DNA of 64,000 nucleotides from Aeromicrobium sp. Sec7.5. Lineage in GTDB: Bacteria > Actinomycetota > Actinomycetes > Propionibacteriales > Nocardioidaceae. The position numbers and the translations under genes are program-made. Shown here one piece after another: positions 1 to 7,981 of this stretch; positions within the stretch are counted from its first letter, which is position 1, and every line of letters starts with the position of its first letter. The notes under the pieces are model-generated. The model was given only the letters and a program-made list of their open reading frames with translations, made no database searches and was not told the DNA's origin. The DNA lies in contig NZ_JBAJIJ010000001.1 of assembly GCF_036867135.1 (NCBI RefSeq), forward strand, positions 2,108,001 through 2,172,000, in the 5' to 3' direction.

Positions 1-150
1 GGCTACGCCGTCGCGCAGACCACCGAGGGGCACGTCGTCACGTCGGTGCACGACGTGCCCGAGCGGCTGCACGTGCGCCTCGCCGACGGGCACGTCTCCG
101 TCGTGCGCACCTCCGTCCACCCCGACCCGCAGGAGAACGTCGATGACTGA
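1..150 (+). CDS. xseA: Exodeoxyribonuclease VII large subunit, C-terminal end (partial)
   Basis: The first 49 codons visible run from the window edge to a TGA at 148-150. The residues (starting GYAVAQTTEGHVV, then a basic and hydrophobic RVRLADG-like strand) look like the C-terminal tail of XseA, the catalytic large subunit of exonuclease VII, which degrades single-stranded DNA. Its stop overlaps the xseB start by 8 nt, the usual coupled arrangement. The assignment rests mainly on that context because the catalytic domain lies outside the window. Confidence 0.8.
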   Translation, partial: GYAVAQTTEGHVVTSVHDVPERLHVRLADGHVSVVRTSVHPDPQENVDD

Positions 151-358
151 CCAGCCCGAGATCAGCTACGAGCAGGCCCGCGACGAGCTCATCGCCACGG
201 TGCAGCGTCTCGAGACCGGTGGCACCACGCTCGAGGAGTCACTCGCCCTGTGGGAGCGCGGCGAGGAGCTGGCCCGCATCTGTCAGACCTGGCTCGACGG
301 TGCTCGCGAGCGGCTCGCCGCGGCCAGCGGCACCGCGAGCGACGCCGAGACCGACTGA
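143..358 (+). CDS. xseB: Exodeoxyribonuclease VII small subunit
   Basis: A 71-residue protein of the size expected for XseB, which forms a helical hairpin that binds the large subunit of the single-strand-specific exonuclease VII. The sequence has the family pattern: SYEQARDELIATVQRLE, a Gly-Gly turn, then TLEESLALWERGEELA. The ATG at 143 lies inside the end of xseA (ATGACTGA overlap), so translation is probably coupled. The last residues are a short Ala/Asp/Glu-rich tail. Confident from both sequence and context. Confidence 0.95.
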   Translation: MTDQPEISYEQARDELIATVQRLETGGTTLEESLALWERGEELARICQTWLDGARERLAAASGTASDAETD

Positions 359-359
359 G

Positions 360-911
360 TCAGCTGGTCGTCAGGCGACGCACGAAGTCCTCGACGTCCT
401 CGAGTGGCGCCGTGCTGGTGGTCACCAGGGTCGTCACCTCGGGCGTCTCCTGCACCAACGTGACGGACTTGCCCGGACCGTCGAAGCGCTGCCACACGAC
501 GCCGTCGATGTCGAGCGTGCCCGCCTCCTCGGCGCCCTCGGCGTGGGTCTGGACGAGGTCGTCGACCGACTCCTTCTCCTGCTCCAGCCCGATGTACCGG
601 TCCTCGTCGGTCAGCACGCCCAGGTGCCACGCCTGGGTGCCGGTCGGGGCGAACCTCACGCCGTTGACGCGCCAGTCGTCGGGCAGGTTGGCCGGGGCGA
701 GCAGCCCGTAGGTCGCGACGTCGCGGGCGCTCTCGGCCGTGGCGGCGTACGGCACGCTGTCGCCGATCGGGTCCTCGGGGGTGTCGGTCTGCAGCAGCCC
801 GAACACCCAGATGCCCAGCACGATGATCGAGAGCACGACGACGCTGCGGACGACGTCGCCCATCGACGGGTTGCCCCGTGACCGCTTCGGTGCCGGCTGA
901 CGCTCGCTCAT
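360..911 (-). CDS. DUF4245 membrane-anchored protein
   Basis: This 183-residue protein has a basic N-terminus, one membrane segment at about residues 22-40 (VRSVVVLSIIVLGIWVFGL) and an extracytoplasmic domain with a YGLLAPANLPDDWRVNGVRF stretch typical of DUF4245. The family is common in actinobacteria and often lies beside xseB, as here (convergent, 1-nt gap). No enzymatic function is known. It is probably a one-span protein with an outside domain. Confidence 0.8.
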   Translation of the reverse strand: MSERQPAPKRSRGNPSMGDVVRSVVVLSIIVLGIWVFGLLQTDTPEDPIGDSVPYAATAESARDVATYGLLAPANLPDDWRVNGVRFAPTGTQAWHLGVLTDEDRYIGLEQEKESVDDLVQTHAEGAEEAGTLDIDGVVWQRFDGPGKSVTLVQETPEVTTLVTTSTAPLEDVEDFVRRLTTS

Positions 912-921
912 GCCGTCACGC

Positions 922-2031
922 TCAGTCGGTCTGGCCGCTGCGACGCCAGCGGATGCCGGCCTCGATGAAGTCGTCGATCTCGCCGTCGAGCACGGCCTGC
1001 GTGTTGCCGCTCTCGTGCTCGGTGCGCAGGTCCTTGACCAGCTGGTACGGGTTCAGCACGTAGTTGCGCATCTGGTCGCCCCACGAGGCATTGGCGTCGC
1101 CGCGCAGCTCGTCGAGGTGAGCCCGCTCCTCCGCCTTCTTCAGGGCGAGGAGCTTGGCCTTCAGGATGACCATGGCGCTGGCCTTGTTCTGCAGCTGGCT
1201 CTTCTCGTTCTGGCAGCTCACCACGGTGCCCGTGGGCAGGTGGGTCAGGCGCACGGCCGAGTCGGTCGTGTTGACGCTCTGGCCGCCGGGCCCGCTCGAG
1301 CGGTAGACGTCGATGCGCACCTCCTCCTCGGGGAGGTCGATCTCGTCGGTCTGCTCCAGCACCGGCACGACCTCGACCGCGGCGAACGACGTCTGTCGGC
1401 GGCCCTGGTTGTCGAACGGCGAGATGCGCACGAGGCGGTGCGTGCCCGACTCGACCGAGAGCGTGCCGTAGGCGTACGGGGCGCGGACCGCGAACGTGGA
1501 CGACTTGATGCCAGCGCCCTCGGCCCACGACGTGTCGTAGACCTCGACGGGGTACTTGTGGCGCTCGGCCCAGCGCGTGTACATGCGCTGCAGCATCTCG
1601 GTGAAGTCGGTGGCGTCGTCGCCGCCGGCGCCGGAGCGGATCGTGACGATCGCCTCTCGCTCGTCGTACTCGCCCGAGAGGAGCGTGCGGACCTCGAGGC
1701 TCTCGACCGCCGTCTGCAGGCGGCGGATCTCGTTCTCGGCCTCCGTCAGGGAGTCGGCGTCGCCCTCCTCGCGGGAGAGCTCCACCAGCACCTCGGCATC
1801 GTCGAGGCGCTGACGCAGGGACTCGACCCGCTCGACCTCGGCCTGGAGCACCGACAACCGGCCGGTCACCCGCTGCGCGTTGGCCTGGTCGTCCCAGAGG
1901 TCGGGGGCGCCGACCTGCTCCTGGAGCTCGTCCATCTCCATCCGGAGCTTGGGCAGGTCGAGGACCTTCTCGATCGACGTCATCGTCTGATCGAGTTCCT
2001 TGATGAGCTCGGAGAAATCAACGGCAGCCAC
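922..2031 (-). CDS. prfB: Peptide chain release factor 2
   Basis: RF2 recognises UGA and UAA stop codons and triggers peptide release. The 369-residue protein shows the SPF tripeptide anticodon at 204-206, which marks RF2 rather than RF1, and the catalytic GGQ at 249-251 within [17 protein letters not shown]. The reading frame is continuous, so the programmed +1 frameshift of E. coli prfB is absent, as is usual in actinobacteria. It ends about 10 nt from the DUF4245 start on the same strand and may be co-transcribed with it. Confidence 0.97.
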   Translation of the reverse strand: MAAVDFSELIKELDQTMTSIEKVLDLPKLRMEMDELQEQVGAPDLWDDQANAQRVTGRLSVLQAEVERVESLRQRLDDAEVLVELSREEGDADSLTEAENEIRRLQTAVESLEVRTLLSGEYDEREAIVTIRSGAGGDDATDFTEMLQRMYTRWAERHKYPVEVYDTSWAEGAGIKSSTFAVRAPYAYGTLSVESGTHRLVRISPFDNQGRRQTSFAAVEVVPVLEQTDEIDLPEEEVRIDVYRSSGPGGQSVNTTDSAVRLTHLPTGTVVSCQNEKSQLQNKASAMVILKAKLLALKKAEERAHLDELRGDANASWGDQMRNYVLNPYQLVKDLRTEHESGNTQAVLDGEIDDFIEAGIRWRRSGQTD

Positions 2032-2053
2032 GTGCTGAGGCTACCGCGTGGGG

Positions 2054-2236
2054 TCAGATGCTCTTGCGGCGGAACTCCGGCGACTGCGTGGGACCGTTCG
2101 CGCCGTGCGACTTCTCGCTGCCGTCGCGCTCGGCGCTCTCAGCCGTCGCGTGGTGCTTGTCCTTCTTCTTCTCCAGCGCCTCGCGGAACTTGGCCTTCAT
2201 GTCGGACTTGGGGTCGTTCTGCGCTGATTCGGCCAT
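2054..2236 (-). CDS. DUF5302 small charged protein
   Basis: A 60-residue hydrophilic protein rich in Lys, Glu and Ser, with the core DMKAKFREALEKKKDKHH and a C-terminus ending PEFRRKS(I). This pattern matches the small actinobacterial family DUF5302, whose function is unknown. It is likely mostly helical or disordered and soluble. It lies 22 nt upstream of prfB on the same strand. The start ATG at 2236 gives the usual family length. Confidence 0.75.
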   Translation of the reverse strand: MAESAQNDPKSDMKAKFREALEKKKDKHHATAESAERDGSEKSHGANGPTQSPEFRRKSI

Positions 2237-2292
2237 GTCCGCACCCTAGACCCCCCCAGCAGGACAGAGCCCTGATCAGGACGGGGCCTTGC

Positions 2293-3204
2293 TCAGGACA
2301 GGGCCTCGGCCACGATCGCCATGGCGTCGGCGATCGCTGCGTCGACCGTGCCGGCGTCCTGCGCGTCGCGCGAGGTCAGGATCGCGACCACGATCGGCGC
2401 ACCTCCCGGCGGCCAGACCACGGCGATGTCGTTGCGCGTGCCGTAGGACGCGGAACCGGTCTTGTCGGCGACCTCCCACCCGGCGGGCACGCCCGCACGG
2501 ATGACGGCGTCACCGGTCGTGTTCCGGCGCATCAGATCGAGCAGGGTGTCGCGGGCGCCCTGGTCCGCCTCGCCGAGCGTGTAGTGCTCCAGCGTCGCGA
2601 CCATGGCCCGGGGCGTGCTCGTGTCGCGATCGTCGCCGGGCACGGCCTCGTTGAGCTCGGGCTCGGTGCGTGAGGAGCTCGTCACGTCGTCGCCCGTGGC
2701 GCGCAGGGCCTCCTGGAGCCCGGGCGGGCCGCCGACCAGGCCCAGGAGCGGGTTGGCCGCCGCGTTGTCGCTGAATCGCACCGCGCCGTCGGCGAGCTCG
2801 CCGACCGTCATGGTGGTGCGCCCCTGCGCCAAGGCGTCCTTGACCGTCGGCGCGTACTCCTCCAGGTCGTCCGTCGAGATCGGCACCTCCTGCTCCAGGA
2901 CCCTCGTCGACTCCTGCTCGAGCAGCGCACCCACGAGGAACGCCTTGATGGTCGAGGCGAAGGCGAAGCGCTCGTCGGGCCGGTGCTCGACGCTGTCGCC
3001 CGATCCGGTGTCGAGCGCGCAGACCCCGAGTCGCACGTCGTGGGTCTGCTCGACCGCCACAAGGTCGTCGGAGCGGTCGATCACCGAGCCGGCGGACGTC
3101 TCGTTCGTCGCGGGCCGCGGTTCCGGCGATTCCTCCCCGCCGCTGCACCCCGACGCCGCGATCAGCAGCACCAGCACCGTCGACACCACCCCGAGCCCCC
3201 GCAT
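2293..3204 (-). CDS. Class A beta-lactamase (lipoprotein)
   Basis: A serine beta-lactamase, hydrolysing beta-lactam rings outside the membrane. All class A landmarks are visible: STIK (catalytic Ser about 84, Lys about 87), SDN, ExxLN in EPELNEA, and KTGS. I chose the ATG at 3204 because it gives a lipoprotein signal (LVLLIAASGC, lipidated Cys about 20). An upstream in-frame extension lacks a signal and is Arg-rich. The predicted product is 303 aa. Downstream, three degenerate 17-bp repeats cover 2261-2311. The substrate range cannot be inferred. Confidence 0.9.
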   Translation of the reverse strand: MRGLGVVSTVLVLLIAASGCSGGEESPEPRPATNETSAGSVIDRSDDLVAVEQTHDVRLGVCALDTGSGDSVEHRPDERFAFASTIKAFLVGALLEQESTRVLEQEVPISTDDLEEYAPTVKDALAQGRTTMTVGELADGAVRFSDNAAANPLLGLVGGPPGLQEALRATGDDVTSSSRTEPELNEAVPGDDRDTSTPRAMVATLEHYTLGEADQGARDTLLDLMRRNTTGDAVIRAGVPAGWEVADKTGSASYGTRNDIAVVWPPGGAPIVVAILTSRDAQDAGTVDAAIADAMAIVAEALS

Positions 3205-3368
3205 GGCACCACTCCACCACAACCAGGGACGCTCCCGGCGACGCCGCACGACCCCCACGGCTCGCGGGATGGGTGCGTGATGCACCAAGATGGTGGCCCA
3301 GGAGCGGGAACATTCCTCGCGATGGGCCTCTCTGACGTTCGAACCGTCCCCGAGCCGAAGGCGCGCCC

Positions 3369-4025
3369 ATGTCATCCCAGGTCCCCGGCCCTCCGCCGTC
3401 CGAGCCCAGCCCGCAGGGCGCTCCGCTCCCCCCGGCTCCCGGCCAGAGCCCGCCGGCTCCGCAGTACGGAGCGCCCGCGCCCCAGTACGGCGGTGGTGGC
3501 CACGGCGGTCCCGGCGGATTCCCGCAGCAGCCCGCTCCGGGCGGTGGCGGCGGCGGAAGGACCGGACTCATCATCGCGATCGTGGCGGCCGTCGTGCTGC
3601 TGGTCGCGGGCGCGGCCACGGCCCTGATCATCCTGCTCACCGGCGGCGATGACGAGGGCGACGACACCGACGACGACACCTCGCAGAACGACGACGAGGC
3701 CTACGTGACGACGGTCGAGGACTACTTCGCCGCCTACGACGACGGCGACTGCGACACGATCCTGGACCTCTACCCTGACCAGTTCGACGACGTCGAGGAG
3801 TGCGAGGACGAGTACCCGTACACCGATCCGGACGATGTCGAGATCGAGATCAGCTCGCTCGAGGCCACCGACGTCGACGACGACGCCGACCCGACCGAGG
3901 CCACCGTCGAGGTCTCGTTCACCGAGTTCGACCTCGAAGATGACGACGAGGACGACTACACCGTCGAGTTCACGCTCGAGAAGGACGGCGACGACTGGAT
4001 CATCACCGAGTACGACTCGGTCTGA
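3369..4025 (+). CDS. Proline-rich, acidic single-pass membrane protein (paralogue 1)
   Basis: A 218-residue protein with a Pro/Gly-rich cytoplasmic tail (1-62), a membrane segment at about 64-90 (TGLIIAIVAAVVLLVAGAAT), then a very acidic linker and an outer domain with YVTTVEDYFAAYDDGDCDTILDLYP and two nearby cysteines. The layout resembles actinobacterial DUF4878-like or lumazine-binding-like secreted domains. It is a paralogue of the next gene, 57 nt downstream. The function is unknown. It is divergent from the beta-lactamase across a 164-nt gap. Confidence 0.6.
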   Translation: MSSQVPGPPPSEPSPQGAPLPPAPGQSPPAPQYGAPAPQYGGGGHGGPGGFPQQPAPGGGGGGRTGLIIAIVAAVVLLVAGAATALIILLTGGDDEGDDTDDDTSQNDDEAYVTTVEDYFAAYDDGDCDTILDLYPDQFDDVEECEDEYPYTDPDDVEIEISSLEATDVDDDADPTEATVEVSFTEFDLEDDDEDDYTVEFTLEKDGDDWIITEYDSV

Positions 4026-4082
4026 TCGCGGCGCGACGACCCTTAACCCCACACCCCGAACAGAAGGAACGGCGTCACCACC

Positions 4083-4772
4083 ATGAGCAACGATCCCAGC
4101 ATCCCGCCCCCGCCCGGCGCGAACACCCCTCCCGGCCAGCCGCTTCCGGGCCAGCCGACTCCGCCACCGGGCCAGGCCACGCCGCCACCGCCCGGCGGCT
4201 ACCCGCCGGCCGGCTTCCCGCCGCAGGGCAACGCGACGCCTCCCGGAGGCGGCGGAGGCAAGAAGACGGGTCTGATCATCGGTGCGATCGTCCTGGCCCT
4301 GCTGCTCATCGGCGGCGCCATCACGACGGTCCTGCTGCTGACCGGGGGCGACGACGACGATCCGGATCCGAAGCCGACGAACACGACCTCGGAGGACCCG
4401 GACGACGAGCCCACCGACGATCCCGACGACGACGAGGTCGACCTCGACGACGGCCCGTGGGTCGACACGGTCGAGGACTTCACGACCTCCTACTACGACG
4501 GCGACTGCGCCACGCTCCTCGAGCTGGCCCCCGACAACTGGCCCGACGAGGCCGCCTGCCTCGCCGAGATCATGCCGGGCACGTTCGAGCTGCTGGACTA
4601 CGACATCGAGACGACCGATCTCGATGACGAGCAGGATCCGACCGAGGCCACGGTCGACATCGACTACACCATCGAGCAGATCTCGACCGGTCAGACGCAG
4701 TCCTACGTGACGACGTTCACGATCGAGGACGTCGACGGCGACTGGGTCGTCACGAACTTCCAGACGGACTGA
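4083..4772 (+). CDS. Proline-rich, acidic single-pass membrane protein (paralogue 2)
   Basis: This 229-residue protein repeats the plan of its neighbour: a Pro-rich tail, the membrane segment GLIIGAIVLALLLIGGAIT at about 62-85, an Asp/Glu/Thr-rich linker, and an outer domain with WVDTVEDFTTSYYDGDCATLLELAP, two cysteines and a C-terminal DGDWVVTNFQ strand. The two genes are a tandem duplication that has diverged. A good ribosome site (GAAGGAACGG) precedes the ATG. It ends at a strong bidirectional hairpin. The function is unknown. Confidence 0.6.
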   Translation: MSNDPSIPPPPGANTPPGQPLPGQPTPPPGQATPPPPGGYPPAGFPPQGNATPPGGGGGKKTGLIIGAIVLALLLIGGAITTVLLLTGGDDDDPDPKPTNTTSEDPDDEPTDDPDDDEVDLDDGPWVDTVEDFTTSYYDGDCATLLELAPDNWPDEAACLAEIMPGTFELLDYDIETTDLDDEQDPTEATVDIDYTIEQISTGQTQSYVTTFTIEDVDGDWVVTNFQTD

Positions 4773-4777
4773 TCGAC

Positions 4778-4817
4778 CTTCGCCGGACCGAGCTCACCCG
4801 GGCTCGGTCCGGCGAAG
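4778..4817. terminator. Bidirectional terminator hairpin, 16-bp perfect stem
   Basis: Positions 4778-4793 are the exact reverse complement of 4802-4817, with an 8-nt loop. It sits between the convergent acidic-protein gene and the TadG-like gene, whose last codons form one arm. There is no U-tract, which is normal for GC-rich actinobacteria. Confidence 0.8.
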
Positions 4818-5216
4818 TTGTCCGGACGCCTCAGCCACGATCGTGGTGGCCGAGGTCAGGCCTGGTGGGGCGAGCGGCAGCGTGATGTCACGCTCCAGAC
4901 GCACCGTCACGGTGTCGCCGTCGAGTCGCACCGCGACCACACGGACCCCGGTTGAGCCGGCCACGTGCTCGGCCACCCGGGCACGGGCCGCGTCAGGGTC
5001 GATGACCGTCACCCCCGCGGTGTAGAACGCGTCGAGGTCGAGCGCGTCCGCCGCCGCCACCACTGCCCCGTCGGCGAGGCCGTTGAGCCGCTGACGTTCG
5101 AGGAACGCATCCGACGCGTTGACCACGACGACCGCCAACAGGCCGACCACCGCGAAGAACCCGATGGTCACGAGCGTGATCTGGCCGCGGTCAGACCTGG
5201 TTCGTCGCGCACTCAT
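4794..5216 (-). CDS. TadG-like Flp pilus assembly protein
   Basis: A 140-residue protein beginning with the hallmark RSDRGQITLVTIGFFAVVGLLAVVVVNASDAFLERQRLNGLADGAVVAAADALD, given here in parts: an RGQ-type N-terminus, one membrane helix at about 12-32, then the LADGAVVAAADA helix found in TadG/TadE-like pseudopilins. It is the last gene of the Tad operon and overlaps the preceding TadE-like gene by 4 nt (ATGA). It probably sits in the inner membrane with its C-terminal domain outside. Confidence 0.8.
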   Translation of the reverse strand: MSARRTRSDRGQITLVTIGFFAVVGLLAVVVVNASDAFLERQRLNGLADGAVVAAADALDLDAFYTAGVTVIDPDAARARVAEHVAGSTGVRVVAVRLDGDTVTVRLERDITLPLAPPGLTSATTIVAEASGQLRRTEPG

Positions 5217-5653
5217 CGCCGACCCTCGCGGAACGTTCCGTAGGCATGAGTGTGCGTGGCGTCGACCGAGATGACGCCGAGGTCGTCGCCCAGCACGGTC
5301 GGCAGCAGCGGCAGCGGTTGGTCGACCGCCACCACGACTCGCACGCTCGAGCCGGGCAGCAGACAGTCGGCCGGGGTGGGCAGGCAGACGACGTCGATCA
5401 CAGCCCCGGTGACGCCGTGGTCGGCCAGCGCCACCCGCGCGGCCTGGTCGGCGCGCACCTGGGCCGTGGCGACGTCAGGCGCCCGCACGAACGCGCGCCC
5501 CGCCGCCTGGCTCGCGGACGACACCGCGAAGGCTGCCCGTTGTGCCTCGAACACCGACAACAGCACGTAGACGAGCGGCACGAGCAGCAGGACCGTCAGC
5601 CAGACGAACTCGACCGTCGCCGCACCGCGCTCGCGGCGGCGACGGGAGCTCAC
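5213..5653 (-). CDS. TadE-family pseudopilin (second copy)
   Basis: A 146-residue protein with a basic start (SSRRRRERGAATVEFVWL), the GAATVEF motif of TadE-like minor pilins and a membrane helix at about 14-36. The start is taken as GTG at 5653 because it overlaps the upstream stop as GTGA, the coupling used throughout this operon. The outer part contains two cysteines (VVCLPTPADC) that could form a disulfide. It is a minor pilin or pilus-initiation component by family. Confidence 0.8.
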   Translation of the reverse strand: MSSRRRRERGAATVEFVWLTVLLLVPLVYVLLSVFEAQRAAFAVSSASQAAGRAFVRAPDVATAQVRADQAARVALADHGVTGAVIDVVCLPTPADCLLPGSSVRVVVAVDQPLPLLPTVLGDDLGVISVDATHTHAYGTFREGRR

Positions 5654-6048
5654 GGTGCGACCTCGCTGACCGCGTGACCGGTGACCTCCACCGTCATGCC
5701 AGGACCCAGAAGACCGAGCGCCGGCACCTCGCTCACGACGGTGACCTCCACCCCGGGCGACCCGGCCACGGTCGTGGGTGCCACCGCGATCGAGCGGACG
5801 AAGCGTTCGCCGATGCCCGCCTCCACCTGCGTCCGTGTCCGTTGCTCCCCCGCACCCGGTGGCGCGTCGAGCGCGGCCTGGGCGCGGGCGCCCTCGGCCG
5901 CTGCCGCCGTCGTGACGTTGCGTACGTGCATCACCAGGGCCACCTGCATGATGCCGAGCACCAGGGGGATGACGACCAGCATGACCAGCACGAAGTCGAC
6001 GACGGCGGCACCCGAGTCGTCGCACCTGCCGCGCTGCTGCTCAGCCAC
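5650..6048 (-). CDS. TadE-family pseudopilin (first copy)
   Basis: A 132-residue minor pilin. It has a short polar leader, the motif DDSGAAVVDFVLVMLVVIPL at about 10-29 and a long membrane helix, followed by an extracytoplasmic domain. TadE proteins are processed by the prepilin peptidase and needed for Flp pilus biogenesis. It overlaps the pilin gene by 8 nt and the following TadE copy by 4 nt, so it is part of one tight operon. No peptidase gene is seen in the window. Confidence 0.85.
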   Translation of the reverse strand: MAEQQRGRCDDSGAAVVDFVLVMLVVIPLVLGIMQVALVMHVRNVTTAAAAEGARAQAALDAPPGAGEQRTRTQVEAGIGERFVRSIAVAPTTVAGSPGVEVTVVSEVPALGLLGPGMTVEVTGHAVSEVAP

Positions 6049-6241
6049 CGACTGAGGCGAGCGCCTGCTCGAGGATGCGCGCCAGCTCGGGGCCGGCGAT
6101 GGCCGTCAGCAGTGCCACGATCCCGGCACTCATGACCGTGATCATGACCCAGCCCGGTACGTCGCCGGCGTCGTCGTGGCGACGTCGGCGGACGAAGTGG
6201 TGCACGACGGTGCGAGGCCGGACGATGGGGTGTCTGGTCAT
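6041..6241 (-). CDS. flp: Flp-type major pilin
   Basis: A 66-residue protein with a basic leader (RRRRHDDAGD) and a hydrophobic segment VPGWVMITVMSAGIVALLTA at about 29-48 ending near the C-terminus, as in actinobacterial Flp pilins. The cleavage site is probably near GDVPGW, but there is no classical G/xxxxEY, so the exact site is uncertain. Its position between tadC and tadE genes supports the call. It would be the main fibre subunit. Confidence 0.75.
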   Translation of the reverse strand: MTRHPIVRPRTVVHHFVRRRRHDDAGDVPGWVMITVMSAGIVALLTAIAGPELARILEQALASVGG

Positions 6242-6251
6242 GGTGTTCCTC

Positions 6252-7163
6252 TCAGTTTCCGGACGTGAGCTGCAGGCCGACCACGCCGGGATAGAACGCG
6301 AACACCACCGTGACCGGAAGGATCGCGAAGACCACCGGGACCATCATCAGGACCTCGCGGCGCCCGCCGGACTCGATCAAGGAGCGACGCGCGGACTCAC
6401 GTGCGTCGGCCGCCTGGGCGTGCAGGACGTCGACCAGTGGGGTGCCGCGCTCGACGGCACCGGCCAGTGCCTCGGCGAACCGGGAGATGCTGCCGACCCC
6501 GGTGCGAGAGGCCAGGGCGTCGAACGCCTCGGCGACCGTGCCGCCGGCGTGGACGTCGGCCATGACCCGGCGCAGCTCATCGGCAAGCTCGCCGTGGGCG
6601 AGGGCCGAGACGCGCTGCACCGCGACGGTCGGGCTCTCGCCGGCGGCAACGGCCAGCGCCAGGAGATCGGCGATGGTGGGGAACTCCTGCTCCATCGCGC
6701 GCTCACGCTCCACGACGCGACGCGTCAGGTCGCGATCACACCACCAGGCGGCGGCCAGTGCGCCCACCCAGCAGAAGACGAGGAGCGCCACTGGCGCAGT
6801 CGGGCGACGCGCGGCGACGAGGAGGCTGATCGCGATGCAGATGCCCGAGGCCGCGCCGACCCACCGGAGCTGACGGAGCCGGAAGTCCTCGACGCGCACC
6901 GCGGACCCGAGGCGGTCCAGACGCCGTCGGACGTCGTCGTCGCCTCCGATCGCCGTGACGACGGCCGTGCCGATCGCTCGCAGGCGGTCCGGGAACGACA
7001 CCGACACGGAGTCGTCGGCCGGGATCGGCGACACGTCACGGACGTAGGGCGCGACTCGGTCGAGCAGCGCCGGACGGCGGGTGCCCGCCCACCCGGCGCC
7101 GAGCAGCACCACCCCGAGGGCGAACGCCCCGGCCATCGCTCCGCCCGTCGCTGGCGTGATCAC
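6252..7163 (-). CDS. tadC: Tad secretion membrane protein TadC (type II secretion F domain)
   Basis: A 303-residue polytopic platform protein for Flp pilus assembly. The T2SSF domain is visible in EFPTIADLLALAVAAGESP, followed by ALAHGELADELRRVMADVHAGGTVAEAFDALASR, then two closing membrane segments. The GTG at 7163 is chosen because it overlaps the tadB stop (GTGA) and is followed directly by a membrane helix. A longer frame upstream is only tadB antisense-free read-through in another frame. Confidence 0.88.
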   Translation of the reverse strand: MITPATGGAMAGAFALGVVLLGAGWAGTRRPALLDRVAPYVRDVSPIPADDSVSVSFPDRLRAIGTAVVTAIGGDDDVRRRLDRLGSAVRVEDFRLRQLRWVGAASGICIAISLLVAARRPTAPVALLVFCWVGALAAAWWCDRDLTRRVVERERAMEQEFPTIADLLALAVAAGESPTVAVQRVSALAHGELADELRRVMADVHAGGTVAEAFDALASRTGVGSISRFAEALAGAVERGTPLVDVLHAQAADARESARRSLIESGGRREVLMMVPVVFAILPVTVVFAFYPGVVGLQLTSGN

Positions 7164-7981
7164 GCGAACACCCGCCGCTCGCTCGGCAGTCGGCCGATCC
7201 GCATCATCAACCGGTACGCCACGACGCACACCACGGCCCCGCCGACGACGATCAGCCCACCGGTCGGCGTGGAGTAGCGGTCGACGACGTCGGATCGCCC
7301 CGCCATGCTCAGCAGGACCAGCCACGGCGCAGCCACCGCGAGCCGCGCTCCGTTGACGGTCCACGACTGCCGCGACTCCAGCTCGCCACGGGTGCGAAGG
7401 TCGTCGCGGAGGAAGCCGGAGAGCGAGCGCAGGACCCGGCCGAGGTCCCGGCCGCCCACGTGACGGGTCAAACGCAGCGCCTCGACGACCCGGTCGCCGG
7501 TGGGATCGGCCAGGCGCGACTTCAACCGGTCGAGAGCGTCGTCGAACCGGCCCGACGAGGCGTGGTCTCGTCCGAACTGCGCGAAGTACGGCCGCAGCTG
7601 CTCCGGGCCGCGCCGACCGAGGGCCGCCACGGCCTCGGGCAGGGACATGCCCGCCCGCACGCCGGCGGCGAGGTGGTCGACGACATCGGGCCACGCGGCC
7701 CTCCGCTCCCGCAGCAGCCGTTCGCGTCGGCCACGCCGGACGGCGCCCGGCAGCACCGAGGCGAGCTGGCCCACACCGAGCCCGATCGTGGGTGAACCAG
7801 TCAGCCCAGCCGTGACGACCCAGGCGCCGGCGGCGCACCCCGCACCGGATCCGATGCTGCGCCACGCCACCGGAGACCGTCGGGCCGAGACTCGGCGAAA
7901 GCGTCCCGGATTCGGCGTGGACCACCACGAGACGATCAGCGTGAGCCCGAGGCCGACCACCAACCCGATCAGAACCCCCAC
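7160..7981 (-). CDS. tadB: Tad secretion membrane protein TadB (type II secretion F domain)
   Basis: A 273-residue partner of TadC. It opens with a membrane helix (GVLIGLVVGLGLTLIVSWW), then the F-domain pattern WPDVVDHLAAGVRAGMSLPEAVAALG and a later LVLLSMAG plus VVGGAVVCVVAYRLM pair of helices. The GTG start at 7981 overlaps the tadA 3' end by 13 nt. TadB and TadC form the inner-membrane platform driven by the TadA ATPase. The gene itself is intact even though tadA is interrupted. Confidence 0.88.
   Translation of the reverse strand: MGVLIGLVVGLGLTLIVSWWSTPNPGRFRRVSARRSPVAWRSIGSGAGCAAGAWVVTAGLTGSPTIGLGVGQLASVLPGAVRRGRRERLLRERRAAWPDVVDHLAAGVRAGMSLPEAVAALGRRGPEQLRPYFAQFGRDHASSGRFDDALDRLKSRLADPTGDRVVEALRLTRHVGGRDLGRVLRSLSGFLRDDLRTRGELESRQSWTVNGARLAVAAPWLVLLSMAGRSDVVDRYSTPTGGLIVVGGAVVCVVAYRLMMRIGRLPSERRVFA

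Noticed and set aside
2293-3375. Longer N-terminus for the beta-lactamase starting at 3375
   Set aside because: The extra 57 residues are Arg/Trp-rich without signal features. The ATG at 3204 begins a clear lipoprotein signal.
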